The notes beneath the pieces were generated by a model. The model worked only from the letters and a program-made list of their open reading frames with translations, did not search any database and had not been told where the DNA came from. Made by a program: the position numbers and the translations under genes. A DNA stretch of 22,263 nt from JAAGZL01 sp050297535 (GTDB taxonomy: Bacteria; Pseudomonadota; Gammaproteobacteria; Chromatiales; Chromatiaceae). Each line of letters begins with the position of its first letter. Positions within the stretch are counted from its first letter, which is position 1. Positions 1 through 7,130 of this stretch are shown here, piece by piece. The stretch is from assembly GCA_050297535.1 (NCBI GenBank), contig JBNKSV010000036.1:1-22263 (forward strand). The letters are read 5' to 3'.

Positions 1-92
1 TTATTGCGGTTGCCGCTGTTACTTATCTACTGCTGGCATATATGAACCATCCTGAGAGATCGAGTCCCAATATGACCCTAAGTTCTGACTAA
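1..92 (+). pseudogene. Truncated duplicate of the ndvB 5' end (partial, runs off left edge)
   Basis: Bases 1-57 align without gaps to 442-498, the region coding for residues 9-27 of the NdvB-like protein downstream, with about nine mismatches (roughly 84% identity, my count by eye). The frame starting at base 3 reads IAVAAVTYLLLAYMNHPE, against IAVAAVTYFLLAYMNRPE in the intact gene. Most differences are silent, so the copy was probably under selection as protein before it broke. Similarity stops at about base 57; the frame continues for eleven unrelated codons to a TAA at 90-92. The piece covers only the membrane anchor and has no glycosidase or transferase domain. It is most simply a remnant of a tandem duplication of ndvB. 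The rest of it lies left of the window, so I cannot exclude a short membrane peptide that is still made. Confidence 0.6.
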
Positions 93-416
93 ACAATAGA
101 TCACACAGTTAAAGCTATTGATGAGATGTGTGGTGACAATGAAGAAAGCAATATTTTCTGTCGCAACTTAGTATCGTATGTACGGTCTACGACTGCTGCA
201 GTATTCGTTTCGCATGCATGCCTTATGTTTGGATATAAGAATCCTATGAGGTGTTGGGTTTCTTTGATAAAATTCGCGGATTTGATGTCGAACAGTGTTA
301 ATTCGTGTCCCCATGAGAAAGCTAAGGCCATGATGGTAAATGCGCGAGGGGACTGTTTTCTGCGTACACGGTTATCTCCTTAAAGTAACCATCTCCAATG
401 GAGAGTCTGGATTTCG
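93..416. other. Intergenic region without a recognisable gene
   Basis: This stretch separates the broken ndvB copy from the intact gene. It contains overlapping open frames on both strands (85 codons plus, 76 codons minus) whose translations resemble no family I know and have no convincing ribosome binding site. At its right end TCTCC (392-396), AAT, GGAGA (400-404) can fold into a small perfect hairpin over the likely ribosome binding site of ndvB. I see no clear promoter or terminator. Confidence 0.4.
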
Positions 417-3059
417 ATGATTCGTATTAATGTCATTATTGCTATTGCGGTTGCTGCAGTTACCTATTTTCTGCTGGCATATATGAATCGTCCCGAGATT
501 GAGCCGCCCTGGCCTGACAAGGTGCTGGGTTTTTCCTTTTCTCCTATGCGTGCCGAGCATGATCCTATCGCCGGAAATGTTGCTACGGTTGAGCAAATAG
601 ACCAGGACCTGGCCCTGTTGGCAGGTAAGACATACGCAATCCGTACCTATACCATTGATGGGCCTATGGCCAAAGTACCAGAGCTGGCGAGAAAATATGG
701 TCTAAATGTGGCTCTGGGAGCTTGGCTGGATAAACATCTGGATAAGAATCAAGTTGCTGTAGAAAGCATAATCAAGATTGCGGACAAGAATCGCAAGAAT
801 GTTGTACGCGTGATTCTGGGCAACGAGACTATCCTGCGTGAGGATTTGTCCATTGCGGAGTTGGGAAAATATTTAGATTATGCCCGCAAAGAACTCGGTA
901 TGCCGGTTAGTACCGCTGAGCCCTGGCATGTATGGGTGAACCACCCAGAACTGGCGCAACATGTCGATTATATAGCTGTGCACATGCTGCCATTCTGGGA
1001 AGGGGTCAACCTTGAGACCTCGGTCGATTATATCGTTGATAAGGTTGACCGACTAAAACAGATGTTTCCGGGCAAGCCTGTCATTATCACTGAGGTGGGT
1101 TGGCCAAGTAACGGTCGTACTATTAAATCTGCTGTTGCCAGCGAGGCCGGACAGGCCAAGTTTTTACGCCGCTTTCTTTACCGTGCCGGGCAGGAAGGGT
1201 ACATATACTATGTTATGGAGGCATTCGATCAGCCCTGGAAGCGCACCCTTGAGGGGGCGGTCGGAGCCTACTGGGGCGTATACGATGTTGAGCGTAACGC
1301 CAAGTTCGAGTTTGTAAAGCCTATCGTTGGTCTGCCGCAATGGCAGAAGCTGGCGGTTATTTCGGTGCTATTGGCCGCAATGGTCTTTGCCATATTGCTG
1401 ACCGATTCGGTTACCCTGAACCGCCGGGGCAGGGTCTTTTTGGCCATGATCGCCTACCTATTGACGACCGTTATTGTTTGGATCGCCTACGACTATTCTC
1501 GGCAGTACATGACCATTGCCGCAGTCATAGTTGGCATCATCCTGATGTTGGGTATGCTGGGCGTGATTATGGTGCTGTTGATCGAGGCGCATGAATGGGC
1601 GGAAACCTTGTGGGTGAAGGGTAGGCGGCGCAAACTAATACCAATTAGTGTTGCTGAAGATCAGTTACCTATGGTCTCGATTCATGTACCGGCCTACAAC
1701 GAACCTCCGGATATGTTGATCGAGACGCTAAACTTCCTGGCGGCCCTGGATTATCCGCGCTACGAAGTTTTGGTCATAGATAACAATACCAAGGATGAGG
1801 CGGTGTGGAGGCCGGTAGAGCAGCACTGTCTTACCCTGGGTGAGAAGTTTCGTTTTTTCCATAAGGCTCCCCTGGCCGGATTTAAGGCCGGTGCCTTAAA
1901 TTTTGCTCTGTCTCAGACCGCAGCCGAGGCAACGGTGATAGCGGTTATTGACAGCGATTACTGTGTAGAGCCTAGCTGGTTACGTGATCTTGTTCCCCAG
2001 TTCTCTCAGGAGCGTGTCGCCATAGTGCAGGCGCCGCAGGATTATAGGGATTTGAACGAGAACGCCTTCAAGGCCATGTGCTTTGCCGAATACCGCGGCT
2101 TCTTCCATATCGGCATGGTAACCCGCAATGAACGCAACGCGATTATTCAGCATGGAACTATGACCATGGTAAGACGTAGCTGTTTGGAGGAAGTCGGCGG
2201 CTGGGGTGAGCACACCATAACCGAAGATGCCCAACTGGGTTTTATGATCTTCTCTGCCGGTCATCAGGCGGTGTACACCAGCGAGAGCTATGGTAAGGGT
2301 CTGATGCCAGATAGTTTTCTCGATTATAAAAATCAACGTTTCCGTTGGACCTACGGCGCCATGCAAATCTTGCGCTACCATTCTCAGGAATTGCTGGGAT
2401 TGGCTAAGAGTAAGTTGACGACTGGGCAACGCTATCACTTTGTGGCCGGGTGGTTGCCATGGATAGCGGATGGTATAAACCTTATATTCAACTTTGCCGC
2501 TGTAGCCTGGTCGTTGGCGCTGATATATCTGCCGAATAGAATTGATCCGCCATTAGTGATCTTTTCTATTCTACCGCTTACGCTGTTTACCTTTAAGATC
2601 GCCAAGGTCATTTATCTCTATCACGGGGCGCAAATTGTCGGCTCTATAAGAGAAACTGTGGCGGCCGCGCTGGCTGGGTTGTCATTATCTCATACCATCG
2701 CCAAGGCAATGTGGGCAGGCCTGTTTACCAATGGTAGGCCGTTTGTGCGTACGCCGAAAAGGGAGAAATCAGCGGCGCTGTTTCGGGCTATAGCGGCGGC
2801 GTCAGAGGAGACGCTGATGTTGATTGCGCTATGGCTGTCCGCAGCTGCAATATATATCCTGCTGCCTGTAGATACATGGGATATGATATTGTGGCTCTCG
2901 GTGCTGTTGGTGCAGTCATTACCGTACTTCTCGGCGTTGTGTTTGTCGATAATCAGCGCCTTCCCCGGATTGGCGCTATATCGAGGTCGTCGAGATATCG
3001 GAACATCCGGTGGAGGTATGGATTTGGAACAATCTGATGTATTGCCTCCGAATGCATAG
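417..3059 (+). CDS. ndvB: NdvB-like bifunctional beta-glucan synthase: GH17 domain fused to GT2 glycosyltransferase
   Basis: 880 residues. A signal-anchor segment (about 5-23) is followed by a periplasmic GH17 domain (about 35-305). Its likely acid is E137 in VILGNE and its nucleophile E226 in ITEVGWPS. Two or three membrane segments (about 310-390) lead to a cytoplasmic processive GT2 domain with D512-S-D514, TED at 602-604 and QRFRW at 640-644 (the Q-x-x-R-W motif). Further membrane segments fill about 675-860. The same order is known in Pseudomonas NdvB, where the GT2 part polymerises beta-1,3-glucan from UDP-glucose and the GH17 part remodels or cyclises it. That chemistry is inferred here from domain order. 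GGAGAG at 400-405 lies 11 bases before the ATG. The short duplicate at 1-57 shares its N-terminus. The family is confident; the exact glucan is not. Confidence 0.85.
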   Translation: MIRINVIIAIAVAAVTYFLLAYMNRPEIEPPWPDKVLGFSFSPMRAEHDPIAGNVATVEQIDQDLALLAGKTYAIRTYTIDGPMAKVPELARKYGLNVALGAWLDKHLDKNQVAVESIIKIADKNRKNVVRVILGNETILREDLSIAELGKYLDYARKELGMPVSTAEPWHVWVNHPELAQHVDYIAVHMLPFWEGVNLETSVDYIVDKVDRLKQMFPGKPVIITEVGWPSNGRTIKSAVASEAGQAKFLRRFLYRAGQEGYIYYVMEAFDQPWKRTLEGAVGAYWGVYDVERNAKFEFVKPIVGLPQWQKLAVISVLLAAMVFAILLTDSVTLNRRGRVFLAMIAYLLTTVIVWIAYDYSRQYMTIAAVIVGIILMLGMLGVIMVLLIEAHEWAETLWVKGRRRKLIPISVAEDQLPMVSIHVPAYNEPPDMLIETLNFLAALDYPRYEVLVIDNNTKDEAVWRPVEQHCLTLGEKFRFFHKAPLAGFKAGALNFALSQTAAEATVIAVIDSDYCVEPSWLRDLVPQFSQERVAIVQAPQDYRDLNENAFKAMCFAEYRGFFHIGMVTRNERNAIIQHGTMTMVRRSCLEEVGGWGEHTITEDAQLGFMIFSAGHQAVYTSESYGKGLMPDSFLDYKNQRFRWTYGAMQILRYHSQELLGLAKSKLTTGQRYHFVAGWLPWIADGINLIFNFAAVAWSLALIYLPNRIDPPLVIFSILPLTLFTFKIAKVIYLYHGAQIVGSIRETVAAALAGLSLSHTIAKAMWAGLFTNGRPFVRTPKREKSAALFRAIAAASEETLMLIALWLSAAAIYILLPVDTWDMILWLSVLLVQSLPYFSALCLSIISAFPGLALYRGRRDIGTSGGGMDLEQSDVLPPNA

Positions 3060-3122
3060 ACGTTATCTGTCTTCCGTGTCAGACTGAAAGTTATTAAGGT
3101 TTATTGTGTGAAAGGTGTCGAC

Positions 3123-3518
3123 ATGCTGAGAGCGATATTCTTAATCCTTATCGTATGTTCTGCTGCTGTCCAGGCGGAGAGCTTAACGCCAAAGATTTGG
3201 GGTTATGGCACCAAGAGTTGTACCGCGTACGCTAAAGCCTATAAGGACAAGGAGACGGGAGACCAGACCAAGGTTTGGGAGTATTTTCGTTACCGTGATT
3301 GGCTTACCGGGTTTGTTAGTGGCCTGACTATGGCTACTGGTGTGGATGTAATGCAGAGTGTTGATCCCCAGAATGCCATGCGCCGGATCAATCTGATATG
3401 CGAAGATGATCTGGGCAAGGACTTTTTTACTGCCACGATGGAGTTTATTCGGATCATCGGTACCAACCGGATGCCGGAAAATATCGAAGAAAACGATGGT
3501 TCTATGGGGTTAGAATAA
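3123..3518 (+). CDS. Small secreted protein of unknown function
   Basis: 131 residues from the ATG at 3123, preceded by AAAGGTG at 3111-3117. An upstream in-frame GTG at 3108 would add five residues but has a poorer ribosome binding site. The N-terminus MLRAIFLILIVCSAAVQA is a clear signal peptide with cleavage expected after VQA. The mature protein has one cysteine near its start (KSCTAY) and one near residue 92 (NLICEDD), which could pair in the periplasm. The core pattern (Y..WL.GFVSG, a D before an R-R-I stretch, then a C) resembles small uncharacterised proteobacterial secreted proteins, some grouped with Rap1a/Tai-like immunity proteins. I would not assign that role. Its 3' end overlaps the convergent quinone reductase gene by 17 bp. 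Confidence 0.75.
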   Translation: MLRAIFLILIVCSAAVQAESLTPKIWGYGTKSCTAYAKAYKDKETGDQTKVWEYFRYRDWLTGFVSGLTMATGVDVMQSVDPQNAMRRINLICEDDLGKDFFTATMEFIRIIGTNRMPENIEENDGSMGLE

Positions 3519-4485
3519 TTGAACCGGTTGTAGTCCCGCTCTCCAGGGTCTGCTGTGCCAGCCCTGCCTCAGCTAACGTAAACTCATGTCTGATCTGGAT
3601 GTTTATATCTCCTGACATGACCAGGTCAAATAACCCTTCCGCCAAAAATTGTTGCTCTTCCGGCTCTGCAACATAATCGAACAGGGAGGGGCGGGTCAGG
3701 TAGAGTGATCCCATCTTGGTCAACAATAACGGGGAAAAATCCGGTACTGCTCCAGAGGCATTGCCAAAGCTTACCAACATACCCCGGCGTTTGAGGCTCT
3801 GCAAAGATATATTGAAGGTGTCTTTGCCCACCCCATCGTAGACTACGTCAACTCCTCTATCCGATGTTATCTCTCTTATGATGGCAGGCACATCGACCTC
3901 TCGATATAACAGCACCTCATCACAGCCGTTCTGTTTTGCGATCTCTGCCTTTTTTGCGTTACCCGCGGTACCGATGACCATGGCGCCAATAGCTTTGGCC
4001 CATTGGGTCAGGATGGAGCCAACGCCTCCTGCGGCAGCGTGCACCAGGATTGTATCTGTGGCGGAAACCGGATAGGTCTTTAACAGTAGATAGGCCGCAG
4101 TCATGCCTTTAAGCATCATGCCGGCAGCGGTCTTGGTGGCTATGGCATCCGGTAGTTTTATCAAACAATTTTCCGGAACTATATGTGCCTCTGCATAGGC
4201 CCCGATGGGTGCCGCCACGTAACATACACGGTCACCTATGGATACGCGGTCAACCTTATCGCCCACGGCGGTTACTACACCTGCCGCCTCTTTGCCTAGT
4301 CCGGACGGTAATTCCAGAGGATACAGCCCAGAGCGGTGATAGGTGTCAATAAAGTTCACTCCGATTGCTTCATGCTGGACTATGACTTGGTTGCCAGACG
4401 GCTTTGGCAACTGAATATCCTTCAGTTGTAGTACGGAGTGATCACCATATTTATCTATTTGTATCGACTGGGTCAATCTGTTCAC
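3502..4485 (-). CDS. qorA: NADPH:quinone oxidoreductase, medium-chain dehydrogenase/reductase family
   Basis: 327 residues, the same length as E. coli QorA. The N-terminal GroES-like domain has GVNFIDTYHRSGLYP and GKEAAGVV (residues 42-71). The nucleotide-binding domain has HAAAGGVG at 149-156. The zinc-ligand pattern of true alcohol dehydrogenases is missing, which fits the zinc-free quinone reductase branch. The likely role is cytosolic NADPH-dependent reduction of quinones or other electrophiles. The first in-frame start is a GTG at 4485. A TTG three codons later (first base 4476) may be the true start, because AAGGGTG lies six bases before it and overlaps the GTG. No ATG is available nearby. 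The gene converges on the small secreted protein gene and is divergent from the superoxide reductase gene across a 294-bp regulatory gap. Confidence 0.85.
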   Translation of the reverse strand: MNRLTQSIQIDKYGDHSVLQLKDIQLPKPSGNQVIVQHEAIGVNFIDTYHRSGLYPLELPSGLGKEAAGVVTAVGDKVDRVSIGDRVCYVAAPIGAYAEAHIVPENCLIKLPDAIATKTAAGMMLKGMTAAYLLLKTYPVSATDTILVHAAAGGVGSILTQWAKAIGAMVIGTAGNAKKAEIAKQNGCDEVLLYREVDVPAIIREITSDRGVDVVYDGVGKDTFNISLQSLKRRGMLVSFGNASGAVPDFSPLLLTKMGSLYLTRPSLFDYVAEPEEQQFLAEGLFDLVMSGDINIQIRHEFTLAEAGLAQQTLESGTTTGSIILTP

Positions 4486-4601
4486 CCTTGGTAAGTCAGT
4501 GATGGAGTATCAGGAACTATGCATCAGCCTTGAAGGTAAATCCAGATGGTTATTAATGGATTACTGTTTGTGAAAGGGGCTATGGATGAATAATAGTTAC
4601 A

Positions 4602-4621
4602 GTAATTACCTCGTTAACGAG
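4602..4621. promoter_or_regulatory. Adjacent palindromes, possible operator
   Basis: GTAATTAC (4602-4609) is directly followed by CTCGTTAACGAG (4610-4621), a perfect 12-bp palindrome. They lie between the qorA start and the superoxide reductase promoter, where an operator for either gene would be expected. I cannot name a binding protein, and such palindromes also occur by chance. Confidence 0.25.
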
Positions 4622-4664
4622 TCATGGCTTATCTGGGGCTAAACGTTTTTGCGCAAGATTGATT

Positions 4665-4678
4665 GTGATATTTATCAA
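4665..4678 (+). promoter_or_regulatory. FNR/Anr-like box upstream of superoxide reductase
   Basis: GTGAT-attt-ATCAA differs from the consensus TTGAT-N4-ATCAA at one position. Its centre is about 48 bp before the start site predicted from the TTGACA/CAGAAT promoter just downstream. That is near, but not at, the usual class II position (-41.5). Oxygen control of superoxide detoxification would make sense but is inferred. Confidence 0.45.
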
Positions 4679-4684
4679 AAACAG

Positions 4685-4713
4685 TTGACATGAGGCAGAT
4701 CAAAAGACAGAAT
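4685..4713 (+). promoter_or_regulatory. Sigma70-type promoter for the superoxide reductase-peroxiredoxin pair
   Basis: A perfect -35 TTGACA (4685-4690) is followed, after 17 bp, by CAGAAT (4708-4713), which matches the -10 consensus at four of six positions. The predicted start near 4720 gives a 5' leader of about 60 bases before the ATG at 4780. Confidence 0.55.
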
Positions 4714-4779
4714 AGCGACAAATGTGACGATATATAAACATTAGACGCCCTTTTAAACTTTTATTTGTGGAGAATAGTC

Positions 4780-5169
4780 ATGCCAGTAATCAATCGTTAT
4801 GTAGATATTGACCAGGTGGAGAAAGAGGCCAAGAAGGACTATATAGACCGCCATTCCCCATTTATTCACTGTGCAGACAGTGCCGCGAAAGATCAGTTGT
4901 TTGCTGTCACAGTCAAGATGGGTAACGAATACTCCCATCCGGATGATCATGACCACTATATAAGGAGTGTTCAGCTCTATAATGGCCAAACCTTACTGGC
5001 TGAGGCAAGTTTCCCCCCAGGATCGCTCGGCGGTAATGGCGCTAAGGGTCATGCACAGGTAACATTCAATGTGGTGCCTGCAACTTCTAAACTGAATCTG
5101 ACCGCTATGTCCTACTGCACTAAGCATGGGCTGTGGGAGAGTGACCCGGTGGTTGTTGAGGTCCATTGA
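4780..5169 (+). CDS. Superoxide reductase (neelaredoxin/class II type)
   Basis: 129 residues from the ATG at 4780, with GGAG at 4769-4772. It reduces superoxide to H2O2 in the cytoplasm at a non-haem Fe(His)4(Cys) centre. All five expected ligands are visible: H25 (DRHSP), H53 and H59 in SHPDDHDHYI with the usual six-residue spacing, and C113 and H116 in SYCTKHGLWES, the family signature. No N-terminal desulforedoxin cysteines are present, so this is the one-iron class. In most members the first ligand is preceded by Glu-Lys, which tune the active site; here it is Asp23-Arg24, a conservative but notable change. The protein makes peroxide, and the next gene on the same strand, 68 bp downstream, encodes a peroxidase. 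The two probably act in sequence and may share a transcript. Confidence 0.88.
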   Translation: MPVINRYVDIDQVEKEAKKDYIDRHSPFIHCADSAAKDQLFAVTVKMGNEYSHPDDHDHYIRSVQLYNGQTLLAEASFPPGSLGGNGAKGHAQVTFNVVPATSKLNLTAMSYCTKHGLWESDPVVVEVH

Positions 5170-5237
5170 TTGATAATACAATCCAGGAATGAGTTTTATT
5201 TAATCTGTAACCGGGATACGTAAGCTAGGAGAATAAA

Positions 5238-5834
5238 ATGTCCGTACTTGTTGCAAAAGAGGCGCCAGATTTCAAGGCGCAGGCAGTGATGCCAGATAAC
5301 AGCTTTCAGGAGATATCTCTGTCAGACTACAGAGGTAAATATGTGGTTCTGTTCTTCTATCCCCTGGATTTCACCTTTGTTTGTCCGTCTGAGATTATCG
5401 CATTTGATAAGCGCCTTGCTGAGTTTAAGAGTAGAAATGTCGAGGTGATCGGTGTCTCTATAGACTCACATTTCAGCCATCTGGCCTGGAAGAAGACCGA
5501 GGTCAACAACGGCGGTATAGGTAATGTCCAGTATCCGTTGATAGCCGACATCGATAAGTCGGTAACTGACGCATACGACCTGAGAACAGGCCCTGGCATA
5601 GCCTTGCGTGGTTCTTTCCTTATAGATAGGGATGGCGTGGTTCAGCATCAGGTGGTTAACAATCTTCCGCTTGGTAGAAATATCGACGAGATGCTGCGTA
5701 CGATTGATGCCCTGCAATTCACGGAAGAGCATGGCGAGGTCTGCCCGGCCGGTTGGCAGAAGGGTAAGGCAGGCATGAAGGGCTCAACTGAGGGTGTCGC
5801 AGAATACCTTGCTAATCATCAGGAAGAGCTATAA
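5238..5834 (+). CDS. Typical 2-Cys peroxiredoxin (AhpC/Prx1 family)
   Basis: 198 residues. The peroxidatic cysteine is C49 in FTFVCPSE, with T46 and R124 (GIALRGSF) as the other expected active-site residues. The resolving cysteine is C169 in GEVCPAGW, near the C-terminus, so an intersubunit disulfide is expected. It reduces H2O2 and organic peroxides using thioredoxin or AhpF-like donors, neither of which is encoded here. The GGIG stretch at 92-95 and the helical tail ending VAEYLANH recall the features that make some Prx1 enzymes sensitive to over-oxidation, but the tail has YL rather than YF, so sensitivity is uncertain. AGGAG precedes the ATG by seven bases. It follows the superoxide reductase gene, and a long hairpin lies 18 bp past its stop. 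Confidence 0.93.
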   Translation: MSVLVAKEAPDFKAQAVMPDNSFQEISLSDYRGKYVVLFFYPLDFTFVCPSEIIAFDKRLAEFKSRNVEVIGVSIDSHFSHLAWKKTEVNNGGIGNVQYPLIADIDKSVTDAYDLRTGPGIALRGSFLIDRDGVVQHQVVNNLPLGRNIDEMLRTIDALQFTEEHGEVCPAGWQKGKAGMKGSTEGVAEYLANHQEEL

Positions 5835-5852
5835 GACATTCCTAATTATCAG

Positions 5853-5887
5853 CAGGTAAGCGAGACAGTCCTCGTCTCGCTTACCTG
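5853..5887 (+). terminator. Perfect 14-bp hairpin after the peroxiredoxin gene
   Basis: CAGGTAAGCGAGAC (5853-5866) pairs perfectly with GTCTCGCTTACCTG (5874-5887) around a 7-base loop. Only a weak T-containing stretch follows (TTGAGTTCGTC), so termination may be partial. The hairpin ends 15 bases before the sfsA ATG and could instead protect the upstream mRNA end or limit sfsA translation. Confidence 0.55.
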
Positions 5888-5902
5888 TTGAGTTCGTCTT
5901 CA

Positions 5903-6607
5903 ATGATATATTCGGAGTTGCTGCCAGGCCGTCTGCTCAGGCGGTATAAGCGTTTTCTCGCTGATGTGGAGCTGGACAATGGTAAGATTGTCACGGCCCA
6001 CTGCCCCAATACCGGCTCTATGCTTAACTGTTGTGATCCAGGTGGCCGTGTGTGGCTATTGGATTCAGATAATACCAAACGAAAACTGCGCTACACCTGG
6101 GAGTTGGTAGAGGTGGAAGGGCGTTATTTGGCATGTATAAATACCAACCGCGCTAATCGCCTGGTTAAAGAGGCAATCCTGGATTGCAAGATAGAGGAAC
6201 TGACCGGTTACGATGAGTTGCTTGCCGAACGACCCTATGGGCGGGAAAATAGTAGGATTGATTTCTTGCTCAAAAAGGATGGTATGGCAGACTGTTACGT
6301 GGAGGTGAAGAATGTAACTCTGCTTGCGGAGGACGGTATGGGGAGGTTTCCTGATGCCGTCACTGAACGTGGGCAAAGGCATCTGCGGGAGCTTATGGCA
6401 GTGGTAGATGGAGGTGGCAGGGCAGTACTTTTCTTTAATGTGGCCCACACCGGCATTCAACATGTGGAGCCTGCCTGGAACATAGATAAAGATTATTCTA
6501 CGACCCTTCTTGAGGCTCTGGATCACGGAGTAGAAATTTTGGCGTATGGATCCTCCATATCCACAGATTCAATTGCTATAGACAAGCGCCTTGATTTCTC
6601 ATATTAA
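5903..6607 (+). CDS. sfsA: SfsA family protein (sugar fermentation stimulation homologue)
   Basis: 234 residues from the ATG at 5903, exactly the length of E. coli SfsA. An in-frame TTG at 5888 is part of the preceding hairpin region and is less likely to be the start. Family landmarks are GRLLRRYKRFLADVEL near the N-terminus, HCPNTGSM (about residues 34-41), ERPYGRENSRIDFLL and CYVEVKNVTL in the middle, and FPDAVTERGQRHLREL further on. The last three form a PD-(D/E)xK-nuclease-like core (D, then E-V-K). E. coli SfsA was described as a DNA-binding protein that helps expression of maltose genes; its biochemical role is still unclear. The ribosome binding site is weak. The gene could be read through from the peroxiredoxin transcript or have its own promoter. 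Confidence 0.92.
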   Translation: MIYSELLPGRLLRRYKRFLADVELDNGKIVTAHCPNTGSMLNCCDPGGRVWLLDSDNTKRKLRYTWELVEVEGRYLACINTNRANRLVKEAILDCKIEELTGYDELLAERPYGRENSRIDFLLKKDGMADCYVEVKNVTLLAEDGMGRFPDAVTERGQRHLRELMAVVDGGGRAVLFFNVAHTGIQHVEPAWNIDKDYSTTLLEALDHGVEILAYGSSISTDSIAIDKRLDFSY

Positions 6608-6731
6608 GGCATACGAAAGTGTTGCCCACGGGGCGTAGCCAGTAATAATTGTATGTTATTAATGCGGCGGTTCGGGATGAGTGTCATATGACGCAAAAGT
6701 TCCTCTAATCATGCGTTAAAATACTAAAATA

Positions 6732-6745
6732 TTGATCCAGGTCAA
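6732..6745 (+). promoter_or_regulatory. FNR/Anr box 1 upstream of ccoN
   Basis: TTGAT-CCAG-GTCAA matches the FNR consensus with a single mismatch (G for A in the second half-site). A -10-like TACATT lies at 6763-6768, with poorer alternatives just after it; activation from about -37 to -41 would be possible. cbb3 operons are commonly switched on by FNR or Anr at low oxygen. Confidence 0.6.
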
Positions 6746-6923
6746 TTACAGCTTGTTGGTTATACATTACTCTCACACGAGTCAAGATAAGCGATTTTTA
6801 AAAAATGACAGGTTACTTGGTGTTGTGGGCAAGAAACTTATTTTATTTTCCTAACTTGCTGACTTAGCCACTGTTTTATTTAACTACTTCGATTGTTCGA
6901 CAGTACCATGAGTACGGTAATAG

Positions 6924-6937
6924 TTGATAAAAATCAA
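6924..6937 (+). promoter_or_regulatory. Perfect FNR/Anr box 2 upstream of ccoN
   Basis: TTGAT-AAAA-ATCAA matches the FNR/Anr consensus completely and is a perfect palindrome in its half-sites. The best -10 candidate is TATATT at 6973-6978, which would put the box centre near -54, an unusual distance. A start closer to 6972 would give -41.5 but has a poor -10. Oxygen-responsive control of ccoNOQP is therefore well supported, while the exact start is not. Confidence 0.75.
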
Positions 6938-7130
6938 ATGGTTAGAAAGAGCAAACACATGGCGGCACCGAGTATATTGTTGTAACAACTCAAATAGGGG
7001 GGACCAAGATTTCAGTGGATTCTGTGTCTACAAAGACCAAATCTATCGTTATTGTCTCGTGGTTGATACCGAATATTATTTTTTTGTGAATTTTGTAAGC
7101 GATTATCGTTAATCAAATAGGAGGAAATCC

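Larger units (their letters stand above)
6608..7130. other. 523-bp regulatory leader of the ccoNOQP operon
   Basis: There is no credible coding frame here; a 62-codon frame at 6924-7112 begins inside an operator and looks spurious. The region is AT-rich and carries two FNR/Anr-type boxes 192 bp apart (listed separately) and a strong ribosome binding site at its end. If transcription starts just after the second box, the leader is about 150 bases; if it starts after the first, about 350. I see no clear terminator for sfsA in it. Confidence 0.6.

Noticed and set aside
126..383. 85-codon frame in the left intergenic region
   Set aside because: No known family, no good binding site, unusual composition, and an equally long frame on the other strand overlaps it.
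4780..5169. SoxZ-like sulfur carrier
   Set aside because: The SYCTKHGLWES motif and the five spaced His/Cys ligands fit superoxide reductase, and no other sox gene is present.
5888..5902. Earlier TTG start for sfsA
   Set aside because: ATG 5903 gives the family's usual 234 residues and N-terminus, while the TTG touches the preceding hairpin.
6924..7112. 62-codon frame upstream of ccoN
   Set aside because: It starts inside a perfect FNR box and has no protein-like features; better read as leader.
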